From Clostridia bacterium (GTDB lineage: Bacteria > Bacillota > Peptococcia > DRI-13 > UBA5745), in contig JAHDPO010000035.1 of assembly GCA_018434325.1 (NCBI GenBank), positions 1-64,000 of the forward strand: a stretch of DNA of 64,000 nucleotides, written 5' to 3'. The translations under genes were made by a program, and so were the position numbers. The notes under the pieces are model-generated. The model was not told the DNA's origin. It saw only the letters and a program-made list of their open reading frames with translations, and did not search any database. The first letter of the stretch is position 1, and each line of letters opens with the position of its first letter. Below are positions 35,727 through 44,082 of the stretch, in pieces.

Positions 35727-36410
35727 CTATTCGACCAATCTTAAACTAAGCAGATAGTTCCTGATGTCTTCTCGCAATTTGGCACTAAGTTCTTCGATTT
35801 CAGTATGAAATGTACCATATACCTTCTCATTGGTCTTTGTATCCATCTTTGTATCTCTTGCCATGGCAAATGACATGCTGTATTTAACATCAATTTCATA
35901 CATTTTAAATATATTTCCAATCTCGTTACACTTTTGTCTAGCACATATAAACACATCATAAAATTCTTTTTTGTAGAATGGTGCGTTTCTCTCTGCTGCC
36001 AATGAAAACTGATTAAAGGCTTCAGTGTACCTTTTGTATATATCCATATTATATTTTTCAAGGCCTTCTCCATCAACTGGTCGATCGGTAAGACCACTTG
36101 GGTATAAATGTCTTGTATGTATAACACAATCAAACATCTTTTCCCAAATTTCTTGATAGATTCCATATTCATTGTCATATTGTGCTTTGGATATATACAG
36201 TGCTTTATCTTGAATAGCATTAATTCTTTGAAGTTCCTTCTTCAATTCCGACTTATAATGTTCGATCTCTTTGGCATGTTCGGACTTCTCTTTTTCTAAT
36301 ATTCTGTTTGCCCAAACCTTTCCCAGCCAGCTTGACAGTGCGAATACTATTGCACCACCACCGCCAAGTCCAGTAATAATAGCAAATGCGAGTTCAAATG
36401 CATTAGTCAT
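35727..36410 (-). CDS. Membrane-anchored coiled-coil protein
   Basis: 227 residues. An N-terminal membrane segment (FELAFAIITGLGGGGAIVFALSSWLG) is followed by a Lys/Glu-rich coiled coil (about 37-70) and a globular helical domain. I do not recognise the family; similar anchored coiled-coil proteins occur among prophage accessory genes. GGGGGG before the ATG. Leftward, between the HEPN-like/zinc protein and the nuclease. Confidence 0.65.
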   Translation of the reverse strand: MTNAFELAFAIITGLGGGGAIVFALSSWLGKVWANRILEKEKSEHAKEIEHYKSELKKELQRINAIQDKALYISKAQYDNEYGIYQEIWEKMFDCVIHTRHLYPSGLTDRPVDGEGLEKYNMDIYKRYTEAFNQFSLAAERNAPFYKKEFYDVFICARQKCNEIGNIFKMYEIDVKYSMSFAMARDTKMDTKTNEKVYGTFHTEIEELSAKLREDIRNYLLSLRLVE

Positions 36411-36439
36411 AATACGTGACCCCCCTTCAAAACAACAAT

Positions 36440-37303
36440 CTATTTTATTTCAGAAATAATACCACCTAAAGACTTTTTGTAGGCGGTTTCTGCCTTTTCA
36501 GTTTCATTCCTTGCAACAATGCCATCCAGGATCATAACAATCCCATCTTTCAACACAGGGAAGTATTTAAGGCATTCTTCTTCAGATAGTTCATGAATCC
36601 CTGTACTCACTACACCGTAAATCTGTGGTTGATCTGTCATCATATCAGGAAGGAATCCCTTCAGCAGCTTGATTTTTTCTTCTATCCCATTTCTAATTTG
36701 ATTTTCATCCTTGGTCTTCCTATATTCAAATTCCTGTTCAGTCAGTTTACCAGCACTTTCAGCTTCTTTGAAGGCATCATAGACCAGCTTTTCAATGATC
36801 CTTCTTAGATAAACAAATGATCCAATTCCAACGTTTACTGAAAAAAGTCTGATCGCAGTGCTTAATTCAGGATAATAATCGCCAAGCAACTTTCTAAATT
36901 TCTTTATTTGTGGATTTTCAATATCCCTATAAGATGGATATTGACCAACTTTGATTATCTTACTGCCCCTTTTAGTAAAGAAGTATTCCATCTTATGAGA
37001 TTCATTCAAACTGCATTTAAAACAAAAATACCAGTGATCAAAGATTTCAATTGGATCATGCTTTAAATAGTTTGAACCGTTCAAACTACCTGTACTACTC
37101 AGGGCATTTATAATATTTTTAACTTCTATATCACTGAAACCACTATCATAGATGAAAACCTTTTTATCACCACATTCAGGGCAGAACATTTCAAACCGAT
37201 CTTTTCTATTGCATATATTTACGAGTTGTTGAGAACTGTTTTCAACATTAAATTCGTCAAATAAATTTGATGAAGTTATAAAATCTAGCAATTTGTTATC
37301 CAT
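36440..37303 (-). CDS. Zinc-finger protein of unknown function
   Basis: About 287 residues. Two Cys pairs (FCPECGDK and YFCFKCSLN) form a likely zinc ribbon, with a helical C-terminal half (VGIGSFVYLRRIIEKLVYDAF ... STGIHELSEEECLKYFPVL). The helical part faintly recalls HEPN/DUF4145-like regions, which I cannot confirm. Start at ATG 37303 after GGGGGTG. First gene after the tape-measure operon's terminator. Confidence 0.6.
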   Translation of the reverse strand: MDNKLLDFITSSNLFDEFNVENSSQQLVNICNRKDRFEMFCPECGDKKVFIYDSGFSDIEVKNIINALSSTGSLNGSNYLKHDPIEIFDHWYFCFKCSLNESHKMEYFFTKRGSKIIKVGQYPSYRDIENPQIKKFRKLLGDYYPELSTAIRLFSVNVGIGSFVYLRRIIEKLVYDAFKEAESAGKLTEQEFEYRKTKDENQIRNGIEEKIKLLKGFLPDMMTDQPQIYGVVSTGIHELSEEECLKYFPVLKDGIVMILDGIVARNETEKAETAYKKSLGGIISEIK

Positions 37304-37408
37304 TGGAACACCCCCTTGTTTTTCATCCATTGAAATTACCTTTTCAATTCACTATACCATATTTTACAAATTTCTTCCAATATTACATGAATCATTAAAA
37401 AATCGACT

Positions 37409-37427
37409 TCATATAAATGCCATATAA
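37409..37427 (-). promoter_or_regulatory. TCATATAA direct-repeat motif, copy 3
   Basis: TCATATAA (37409-37416) and CCATATAA (37420-37427), 11 bases apart, in the gap between the tape-measure terminator and the zinc-finger gene, which starts 106 bases away. Confidence 0.55.
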
Positions 37428-37432
37428 CCAAT

Positions 37433-37464
37433 AAAAAAAGACCTTGGACTTATGATCCAAGGTC
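37433..37464 (-). terminator. Terminator of the tape-measure operon
   Basis: On the minus strand GACCTTGGA-TCATAAG-TCCAAGGTC is followed by seven T (37433-37439). It lies 18 bases after the tape-measure stop. A convincing rho-independent terminator. Confidence 0.85.
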
Positions 37465-37481
37465 AAAACATCCTTATTCTG

Positions 37482-39197
37482 TTAGTGAATACCTTCCGCA
37501 GCAGTTTCCAATGCTTCAGTTGTCTTCACTGCAATGTAGTCAACTATTCCATCCAGGTCAAGTTCACTGTTCACATGATTTGTGATTCCACCAAAATCAA
37601 CTTTGACTTCAGCAGTTGTGAATTTGTTGACCGCTTCTTTTTCAGCAACATCACGCATGTATGCAAGAATTTCATTGGACATGTCCATTTTGTTTGCCAT
37701 CTTTGAAGTGTTCGCAGCAGTATTGTCAACCCCTGCTTTCAAACTATCCCAATCCATTCCACTGTTCTGTTGTTTTGCTTTCGCTGCTGCATCATTCTGT
37801 GCAGCAATGATTGCAGCCTGTCTTGACTGTTTCGCAGCTTCATTTTCCGCTGCTGCTTTCGCTGCAAAGCTGACCTGACCAATCAACCCAATGTTCACAC
37901 CTGGGATTTTGTTCAGCAAATTGATGAAATCATTAATCAATCCAATTGCACCATTTATCATGCTTTCCAGTGCAGTCAACACTGCAACTTTCACATTTCC
38001 TGTGACTGTTTGAATGGCATCCATTGCAATCAACCATGCAACCCTGATTCCACCGACTGACTGCACCCATTTATAAATGAATCCAATCAGAATTCCAATT
38101 GCCATTGCAATCCACATAATTGGATTTTGAAGCATAGCAATTGCCAATGCTCTGTTTGCTTCTTCTCCAAGCCAGGTCACCGCAGTGGAAATTCCCATTG
38201 CAACTGCAAATATTCCAACCGCTGACGCAAGTCCAACAAATATTGGTGCAAGTGTTGACCAATTATCATAAATCCACTGGGCACCATGACCGATCCCTTG
38301 AATCACAGGATCAAAAGCCTGAAGTAACATGTTTCCAACCACTGTTCCAACCTGTTCAAAGGTCATTGGCATTTTTGCAAACCTTGCATTGACTTCATCA
38401 GCAGCAGTAAACATTGCCCCCTTGATGACTGCAGCAGTGATTTCACCATTCTTTGATAGTTCCTTCATTGCACCCATTGGTTTTCCCATATAGTCTGCAA
38501 TTGCCTGTGCAAGAAGTGGTGCATTCTCCATGATTGACCTGAATTCATCCCCTTGCAGTTTTCCTGCTGCCATTGCTTGTGTCAACTGATACATTGCAGC
38601 AGTCTGTTCCTGGACAGAAGCACCACCAATGACAAAGTTCTTGTTCATCAATTCAGTGAAACCAACCATTTCTTCATTGCTTTTGAAAGCCTTACCAGTC
38701 AAGATTCCAAGTTTTCCAACCACTTCAGCAGTTGACTGATAGGATGACCTTGACCTGTTTGCGGATGCCATAATCATGTTTTGAAGATCATCAGTTGACT
38801 GAAGACCATCATTGATTAAATCCAATCTTGCTTTAGCGGAAGTCATTGAATCGGAAAGCTGGATGATTTTATCAATACCGAATGCAACACCCATTGTGGT
38901 TGCAATCATTTTGATTTTCCCAAGTAGAATATCAGCACCATTGTTCTTCATGCTGTTATTCAACTTGTTCTGTGCTTCATTTGCCTGTTTAATCGATTGT
39001 TCTATTTGATCAAAGGCTATGTCTGCCTTGTTCAATTCCGTCCTTGCAGCTTGAATTGATGCTGTGTCCACTGCATGACTGGAAGCAGTCTGTAGTGATT
39101 CAAAGCTACTGATGACCATGTTCATTGCATTGTTTATTGATTTCAATGGTGATGTCATTCCATCATAGATTTGAATTGCTGATCTTATTGTTGCCAT
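37482..39197 (-). CDS. Phage tail tape-measure protein
   Basis: 571 residues. The N-terminal tape-measure domain is clear: IMASANRSRSSYQSTAEVVG, LMNKNFVIGGASVQEQTAAM and QLTQAMAAGKLQGDEFRSIM with the NAPLLAQAIADYMG segment. Hydrophobic segments follow (WSTLAPIFVGLASAVGIF and IMWIAMAIGILIGFIY), then an Ala/Lys-rich coiled coil. In phages it sets tail length and inserts into the host membrane. Here no tail tube, baseplate, head or terminase gene accompanies it. AAAGGATG precedes the ATG. It is the last gene before a strong terminator. Confidence 0.88.
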   Translation of the reverse strand: MATIRSAIQIYDGMTSPLKSINNAMNMVISSFESLQTASSHAVDTASIQAARTELNKADIAFDQIEQSIKQANEAQNKLNNSMKNNGADILLGKIKMIATTMGVAFGIDKIIQLSDSMTSAKARLDLINDGLQSTDDLQNMIMASANRSRSSYQSTAEVVGKLGILTGKAFKSNEEMVGFTELMNKNFVIGGASVQEQTAAMYQLTQAMAAGKLQGDEFRSIMENAPLLAQAIADYMGKPMGAMKELSKNGEITAAVIKGAMFTAADEVNARFAKMPMTFEQVGTVVGNMLLQAFDPVIQGIGHGAQWIYDNWSTLAPIFVGLASAVGIFAVAMGISTAVTWLGEEANRALAIAMLQNPIMWIAMAIGILIGFIYKWVQSVGGIRVAWLIAMDAIQTVTGNVKVAVLTALESMINGAIGLINDFINLLNKIPGVNIGLIGQVSFAAKAAAENEAAKQSRQAAIIAAQNDAAAKAKQQNSGMDWDSLKAGVDNTAANTSKMANKMDMSNEILAYMRDVAEKEAVNKFTTAEVKVDFGGITNHVNSELDLDGIVDYIAVKTTEALETAAEGIH

Positions 39198-39204
39198 ATT
39201 TTTT

Positions 39205-39543
39205 TCACATCCTTTCTTTTATCCTTCTTTCTTTTTCAACCCGAAGCATTGAATAATAAAGGGCTTCATAATCTGTTTTGGTCTTAAACAACAGACTATT
39301 CATCAGTTCCTTATCCAGTTGCTTCTGATTCTTCTTCATCAGCTTTGGAAACATTCCTTTGAGGATCTCAAATCCAGGGTGATCCTTGTTAAGAATCATT
39401 AAACCGCCTGGTGCTATTCGCCCAAGTTCTTCATGAAGTGGGATGCTTGGATCAGGTTTGATGCTGATTTCTTGAATATAGTCTAGATAGCTGAACCTGA
39501 CCGCCCATAATTTTTCGTTTATGACTTCAATGTTCTTGTTCAC
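39205..39543 (-). CDS. Hypothetical protein before tape measure
   Basis: 112 residues with a charged, Lys-rich C-terminus. GTG start behind GGCGGTG. It ends 7 bases before the tape-measure ATG, the position of tail-assembly chaperones in phages, but no motif confirms this. No slippery frameshift sequence was evident. Confidence 0.5.
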   Translation of the reverse strand: MNKNIEVINEKLWAVRFSYLDYIQEISIKPDPSIPLHEELGRIAPGGLMILNKDHPGFEILKGMFPKLMKKNQKQLDKELMNSLLFKTKTDYEALYYSMLRVEKERRIKERM

Positions 39544-39568
39544 TCATTTCACCGCCCTTTCCTTCACT

Positions 39569-39901
39569 TTACATCAGGGAATTCAATCCGCTTGCATGAA
39601 GCTGATATACCTTTCTCTGCTTATATCCAATAAAGTCTGATATTTCATTGAAGGTTTTCCCGTTGATATATCGTTCAAAGAGAACCATCCGTTCCCTCTG
39701 ATCTTCCAATCCATCAATTTTGGTGACTGAATCCTTTACACAATCAACATACATGAAAACCTTATCAACAGTATCATCTATCAACTTCTTTGTTTCATCA
39801 ATGCTTGCTTCCTTCATGGACTTTTCTAATTCAAGCAATTGAATGTCAATGTACTCTTTCAGGTGCTTAACCTTTGATAGTTTTCGTTTTATTTCTTCCA
39901 T
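39569..39901 (-). CDS. DUF1492-like phage transcriptional regulator
   Basis: 110 residues. The C-terminal 50 residues (DQRERMVLFERYINGKTFNEISDFIGYKQRKVYQLH) match a sigma-70 region-4-like helix-turn-helix of DUF1492/ArpU-type phage proteins, which commonly control late genes. The N-terminal half is a charged helix pair. GGGGGA before the ATG. Lies 13 bases after the sigma-like gene. Confidence 0.75.
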   Translation of the reverse strand: MEEIKRKLSKVKHLKEYIDIQLLELEKSMKEASIDETKKLIDDTVDKVFMYVDCVKDSVTKIDGLEDQRERMVLFERYINGKTFNEISDFIGYKQRKVYQLHASGLNSLM

Positions 39902-39914
39902 GTTGGTTCCCCCT

Positions 39915-40700
39915 TTACACGATTAGCTGAAGCAACTTTTGTTTCTTTGATCGAATATCTGCCTGACTGTAACGTTTATACCTTTCCTCAATGCCAATCT
40001 TTTTCATGACAGTCCTTTCAACACTACTTTCGAAACCATTTTTGAAGGACGTTAAACCTGTATTTCTCAAACCTTCAGAACAATAGTCAAAATCCTTTAA
40101 AAGTTCATAGGCTTGTCCTTTTCTTAGCTTTCTTAACGCATCACGTTCTAGGTTTCCAATGTATGATGCTGAACAACCAAATCCAATTGCAATCTCATTG
40201 AATGTCTTTTCTTGATAATAATGTGATTCCAGGACTTCCTTCTGTTTTGGTGATACAAATGTCATTGCCCTATCTAAAACTTCATGAAGTGAATCATTAT
40301 AGATAGAATGTTCAGCTTCCAAAAACTCATGTTCAGCAGTATCATCAGAAATGCTGTCTTGTATCATGACATCTTCTATCCCATTAATGGTGTCATTCAA
40401 GGAAACCATTTTCTGACCGCTTGCCCTGTTGATTCCCATTGTTTTGTAAAACTCATTTCTGCAAGAGTTGAAAAGATATGTAGTAAAATTGAATTCACAA
40501 TCTTCAGGGTACGCTTTAACCGCCTTTAAAAGTGCAAAGTATGCTGATTGAATAAGGTCATCTTCATCATAATGATTGCTTTGCCCTATCTTGCAATACT
40601 TCATTGCCCATAGTTTTATAAGACCGTATACCGATAGCCATAGATTTTCAATTAATGATCCATTAGTTTTACAAGCAATTGCCAATTCATTTGCCGTCAC
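39915..40700 (-). CDS. Sigma-70-family RNA polymerase sigma factor
   Basis: About 261 residues. Region 2-like (KYCKIGQSNHYDEDDLIQSAYFALLKAVKAY ... NFTTYLFNSCRNEF) and region 4-like (MTFVSPKQKEVLESHYYQEKTFNEIAIGFGCSASYIGNLERDALRKL) domains identify an ECF-like sigma factor, with a 60-residue C-terminal extension. A sigma factor inside a phage-like element suggests it directs transcription of the element's own promoters, perhaps the TCATATAA motif. Start at GTG 40700, since GGGGGG lies seven bases before; longer frames lack a site. Confidence 0.8.
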   Translation of the reverse strand: MTANELAIACKTNGSLIENLWLSVYGLIKLWAMKYCKIGQSNHYDEDDLIQSAYFALLKAVKAYPEDCEFNFTTYLFNSCRNEFYKTMGINRASGQKMVSLNDTINGIEDVMIQDSISDDTAEHEFLEAEHSIYNDSLHEVLDRAMTFVSPKQKEVLESHYYQEKTFNEIAIGFGCSASYIGNLERDALRKLRKGQAYELLKDFDYCSEGLRNTGLTSFKNGFESSVERTVMKKIGIEERYKRYSQADIRSKKQKLLQLIV

Positions 40701-40782
40701 CTGAATTCCCCCCATATTGAAAATTAGAGGGAACACAGTCTTCTATGTTCCCTCTTAATGATTGCATTTATGAACCTTCTTA

Positions 40783-41091
40783 CTATTTTCTAAACTGAAG
40801 AAGGTTTCCATTAAACCCAAGTTCAAAAGCTCTATTCATCATTGCAATCCGATCAACCGTTGACAAAGATGTTCCCAAAGTGAGAGCCTTTTCTTTTAAC
40901 TTGTAAATTTCATACTTGTCCGAATCCTGCTTCACAAGATCAATGGCTTCCTGCTTGTCGGCAAGCTGTGGATTCATCTTCAGAAAATATTCTTCATTCT
41001 TTGGATCATCAGGGAACAGTTCTTTGAATGCAAGCACATATGACATTGCTTTCACTGTTTCATTTTCCATGTGGAAGTTCAGATCATTCAT
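40783..41091 (-). CDS. Small hypothetical protein
   Basis: 102 residues, acidic N-terminus and a helical C-terminus (LSTVDRIAMMNRAFELGFNGN). No family recognised. Nine bases after the stop of the upstream coiled-coil gene; its own ribosome binding site is poor. Confidence 0.45.
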   Translation of the reverse strand: MNDLNFHMENETVKAMSYVLAFKELFPDDPKNEEYFLKMNPQLADKQEAIDLVKQDSDKYEIYKLKEKALTLGTSLSTVDRIAMMNRAFELGFNGNLLQFRK

Positions 41092-41099
41092 GAACTGTG

Positions 41100-41447
41100 T
41101 CAGTTTGTCCCCTGGCAGACCATTTTAAGTTTGAATTCACTAACAAGTTGCTGTGATTCTCTGACCTGTTCATCAGTTGGCTTTGTTTCAGCAGCATAGT
41201 ATTCCTGATAAGCCTTTTTTTCATTTTCCTTGATATTTTCAATGATCTGCTTTTCGATTGTTTCAGCCATCAGATCATATTTTTCTTTTACAACTTCCGC
41301 TTCTGCCTGGATTTCCTGATCAGATTTTAATATCTGAATCCTGCCGATTGTCTTGTAAACCTGTTTTTTCACCTTTTGGATTTGTGTCTGTTTTTCATCA
41401 TTAAGCACCACCAATTTTTCAAGCTGGGTTTCCACAAATGTTTTCAT
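41100..41447 (-). CDS. Coiled-coil protein
   Basis: 115 residues, Lys/Glu/Gln-rich and helical throughout, suggesting an extended coiled coil. GAAAGGATG precedes the ATG. No family recognised; part of the leftward regulatory operon. Confidence 0.5.
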   Translation of the reverse strand: MKTFVETQLEKLVVLNDEKQTQIQKVKKQVYKTIGRIQILKSDQEIQAEAEVVKEKYDLMAETIEKQIIENIKENEKKAYQEYYAAETKPTDEQVRESQQLVSEFKLKMVCQGTN

Positions 41448-41562
41448 AATTTCTACATCCTTTCATCTTCCAAAATATTGTTTAATTGCTTTACCAGGTC
41501 TTTTATGCTTATTACAGTTTTTCAACTGTACAAGGTCAAACTTAAAGGTTGTTTTATTGCAT

Positions 41563-42105
41563 TCACCAGGGATATAAATATTTCTTTAAATCCATTAATG
41601 TGTGCAGCAGCATTGTTGGATGCTCACCTTTTAGCACCTTCTTAATGGTCTTTGTCGAATACGCTTTTTCATAAAGTATTGCTTGAAACCTCATGTTTTC
41701 AAGTGCTTGCAAGACCTTCAGCAACTTTTGATGCTTGCCTATCCTCAAATTTTGCTCTGTAGCAACCTGCATATAATCAAATGGATAGTTGAAGTTGATA
41801 TTGTGCTTTTTAGCCAGGTTTTCCATCCTATACTGAAGGTCAATATATCCACCCTTTGTGCTGTTCTGAATCGCCCTATATGCCTTTACCTTCCCACACT
41901 TCCGACACTTCAATTTTCCATCAACTATATAAAGCTTGGTGAATCTCTCACCACATGTTGGACACATCATAAAGCACTTTTCACCAAAGCCAGTCTTCTG
42001 TCTTGATATGAAAATTTCATGATCATGTCCTTCCAAGGTGAACTTCAATTTTTTTGTCTTTGGTTTTAGAATTTCCTTCAGTTGCTTTATATCTATTTCA
42101 TACAT
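41563..42105 (-). CDS. Zinc-ribbon protein of the element
   Basis: 180 residues. CPTCGERFTKLYIVDGKLKCRKCG is a zinc ribbon (CxxC-x(n)-CxxC), preceded by a beta-rich stretch and followed by a basic helical tail. Possibly DNA- or RNA-binding. First gene of the operon that ends with tape measure, so it may be an early regulator. The motif copy at 42343-42361 lies 238 bases upstream. Confidence 0.6.
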   Translation of the reverse strand: MYEIDIKQLKEILKPKTKKLKFTLEGHDHEIFISRQKTGFGEKCFMMCPTCGERFTKLYIVDGKLKCRKCGKVKAYRAIQNSTKGGYIDLQYRMENLAKKHNINFNYPFDYMQVATEQNLRIGKHQKLLKVLQALENMRFQAILYEKAYSTKTIKKVLKGEHPTMLLHTLMDLKKYLYPW

Positions 42106-42163
42106 GACTTGTCCCTTTCAAAACCCTAAATACTAAGCATTTTCAACTGTATTATCAATAACA

Positions 42164-42204
42164 CCTTGTCCTTACCTTGTCCTTACCTTGGTAAAACCTT
42201 GGTA
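42164..42204. repeat. Tandem 11-bp repeats CCTTGTCCTTA
   Basis: CCTTGTCCTTA occurs twice in tandem (42164-42185), followed by CCTTGGTAAAA and CCTTGGTA (42186-42204). AAGCATTTTCAAC also repeats near 42136 and 42216. Together they form a repeat-rich leader before the zinc-ribbon gene. The noncoding stretch 42106-42881 holds only this, the motif copy 4 and the iteron region. Confidence 0.55.
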
Positions 42205-42342
42205 TTTTTTCAACAAAGCATTTTCAACCTGAATATCAACGACTTCTTTTCCTCTTTTTAGGGCATGTAAAATCGGCAAATGATCATTCTTCCAGTCAAT
42301 CAAAGATCATGTTTTCATTGGTGTTTATTCGGCTTTTATAGG

Positions 42343-42361
42343 TCATATAACGGTCATATAA
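42343..42361 (-). promoter_or_regulatory. TCATATAA direct-repeat motif, copy 4
   Basis: Two perfect TCATATAA (42343-42350, 42354-42361), 11 bases apart, identical in spacing to copy 2. It is upstream of the zinc-ribbon/sigma/tape-measure operon. Confidence 0.6.
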
Positions 42362-42614
42362 TCATTCAACTTCATTGTTTGAGTATTTGTTACTGTGCAA
42401 TAGAAAAACACCAGGATCAAAGCAGTCTGAAAGGCGGAACAGACCGAATATCTTTGACCTGGTGTCTTTAACGTATTTTTTCATCTTAAGCTTAACATGA
42501 GATAAACATGAATTACAATGAAGTAAAATTTTTTAAACTACTAAGGAACTGAAAAATTCAAGACTAGTATTCCATGACCCCCTTAACCGTTGCAATTCCT
42601 ATGTATTCAAGTTC

Positions 42615-42910
42615 TGTACAAGATGTGATCAAGATGTGATCAAGATGATTTTGTCATCTTGATCACCCCTAAACCATTGATTTTACTAGGTTTCATGGTT
42701 CTCTGATCAAGATTGATCAAGATGACCCTCTATTATTCTATATAATTTATTTTTATAGTATATTTTTTGTAAGTTATAACATTAGTATATTTTTATCTTA
42801 ACTATAAAGAAGTTCAAACTAACTTGATCAACCCGATCATCTATGACAAATGATGATAAATGACATTAAATGAAAATATTTTTACATGTCATCTTGATCA
42901 CCATCTTGAA
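42615..42910. other. Iteron-like cluster, candidate replication origin
   Basis: TGATCAAGATG recurs: TGTACAAGATG (42615-42625, 9/11), then perfect copies at 42626-42636 and 42637-42647 (11-bp period), the inverted CATCTTGATCA at 42655-42665, TGATCAAGAT at 42704-42713, a perfect copy at 42714-42724 and an inverted copy at 42890-42900. Copy 42637 and its inverted mate form a 13-bp stem. An AT-rich stretch (about 42730-42830) follows. Iterons beside an AT-rich block are the usual layout of a Rep-dependent origin. Confidence 0.6.
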
Positions 42911-43439
42911 CAATTCCAAGCAGAAATTGAAGCATCAATCTATAATCGTCTGATGTTAAGAGGTTAGCTTCCCACGCAGCACACATTTTGCAAAATTTAA
43001 TCTTCTTTTCCACTGAACTGTGTTCCCATTTATCAAAATCAATGTAATGATACTCCTTTAGATCTTTTTGCTCAGGTTCTTTCTTGTATACTCTTAACAT
43101 CTTTTCTCCATCCCGTTTTGATGCAATACTAAATCCAAAGTATTTGCATAGGTATTTTGCAAGGTTCTCTTTTTTTATATGTTGTTCGATCCCGAAGTCT
43201 ATACAACCAGTTAGATAGAAATTGTATACTTCGGTATTGGTTCTACCATTAATCATGTCATTTTTCTGAAGGAAATCTATTATTGGAAGATTATCAAAAA
43301 TCTCTTTTCTATCCATGATAATTCTTGATTGCTTACTATCTGAATAATCTTTTAAGTCATCCAGCATTTTCATAATCAGTTCCTTCGTCATTTCTTGTTT
43401 TCTTGCAATTACTTCTGATATTTGGGTGTCTTTCAGCAT
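42882..43439 (-). CDS. Candidate replication-associated protein of the element
   Basis: 185 residues, helical and charged, with no family I recognise. It is the gene nearest the iteron cluster and its last codons overlap the final iteron (GGT-GAT-CAA-GAT encodes GDQD). By position it could be an initiator or iteron-binding regulator, which is inference. GGGGGG precedes its ATG, which lies 3 bases past the stop of the upstream gene. Confidence 0.5.
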   Translation of the reverse strand: MLKDTQISEVIARKQEMTKELIMKMLDDLKDYSDSKQSRIIMDRKEIFDNLPIIDFLQKNDMINGRTNTEVYNFYLTGCIDFGIEQHIKKENLAKYLCKYFGFSIASKRDGEKMLRVYKKEPEQKDLKEYHYIDFDKWEHSSVEKKIKFCKMCAAWEANLLTSDDYRLMLQFLLGIVQDGDQDDM

Positions 43440-43441
43440 AT

Positions 43442-43678
43442 TTACTTCCCCCCATCAATCTTTTTCAGTAAGCCATTGAGTTGATCCCTGACAGCAGATG
43501 TCTGTTTTTGAATTGATCCCAGGAGCATCCACAGTTCTTCTTTCTTCTTTTCTTCCATTTCTTCTGAATTTTCTTCTTGCCAAATGTCTAATGCTATCCT
43601 TTCAGCCAGCCTCTGCAAAATATTGATTGAACATAACTCTGAATCTTGTTTGTCAATGATCTCATATAAATTTTCCAT
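43442..43678 (-). CDS. Small acidic coiled-coil protein
   Basis: About 78 residues, Glu/Lys-rich and helical. Start at ATG 43678, nine bases after AAAGG; the earlier ATG directly abuts it. No family recognised. Leftward, between the Cro-like gene and the replication-associated gene. Confidence 0.5.
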   Translation of the reverse strand: MENLYEIIDKQDSELCSINILQRLAERIALDIWQEENSEEMEEKKKEELWMLLGSIQKQTSAVRDQLNGLLKKIDGGK

Positions 43679-43753
43679 TTCCGTCATCCTTTCATTCCTT
43701 TAGTTTTCATTTTGATTTCGTTGCTTTCTCATTTTTCAAAGATGTTGCAGCAT

Positions 43754-43948
43754 CTATGAAACAAGGTCTTCAACCTTAACCCCTAATGCTTTGGCTATTC
43801 GCCCAACAGTCACAGGTCTTGGTTCTTGACTCCCCCTTTTGATCCTTGCAATTGTTGCCTGAGCAATTCCAGTGTTTTCTGCTAGTTCTTCAGAAGAAAG
43901 ACAGGAGTTTGCCATTGCCAATTCAAGCTTCTTAGAATCAATTTTCAT
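43754..43948 (-). CDS. Cro-like XRE helix-turn-helix protein
   Basis: 64 residues: a single XRE helix-turn-helix (LSSEELAENTGIAQATIARIKRGSQEP ... VTVGRIAKALGVKVEDLV). GGGGG precedes the ATG. Divergent from the XRE repressor at 44157 across an operator-rich gap, the arrangement of a phage cI/cro switch. Confidence 0.8.
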   Translation of the reverse strand: MKIDSKKLELAMANSCLSSEELAENTGIAQATIARIKRGSQEPRPVTVGRIAKALGVKVEDLVS

Positions 43949-43974
43949 AAATTTTTACCCCCTTTCTTGAAATC

Positions 43975-44018
43975 ATCAATTTAATTGATTGTTTAAATTT
44001 TAATCAATTAAATTGATT
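43975..44018. promoter_or_regulatory. Palindromic operators of the divergent switch
   Basis: ATCAATT-T-AATTGAT (43975-43989) and AATCAATT-A-AATTGATT (44002-44018) are two near-identical palindromes about 28 bases apart centre to centre, and a partial third lies near 44054-44069. They sit between the Cro-like and repressor genes. Likely repressor binding sites. Confidence 0.6.
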
Positions 44019-44082
44019 TTGTCAACGCATTAAATGACTTTTTTTAGTTATATATTGATTTTAATTGATGTTTATGATAAAG

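Noticed and set aside
42164-42204. CRISPR array
   Set aside because: The 11-bp repeats are contiguous, with no spacers of uniform length.
42343-42361. Random AT-rich repeat
   Set aside because: Rejected as sole explanation because identical 11-bp spacing recurs in four intergenic gaps before leftward genes; kept as a finding.
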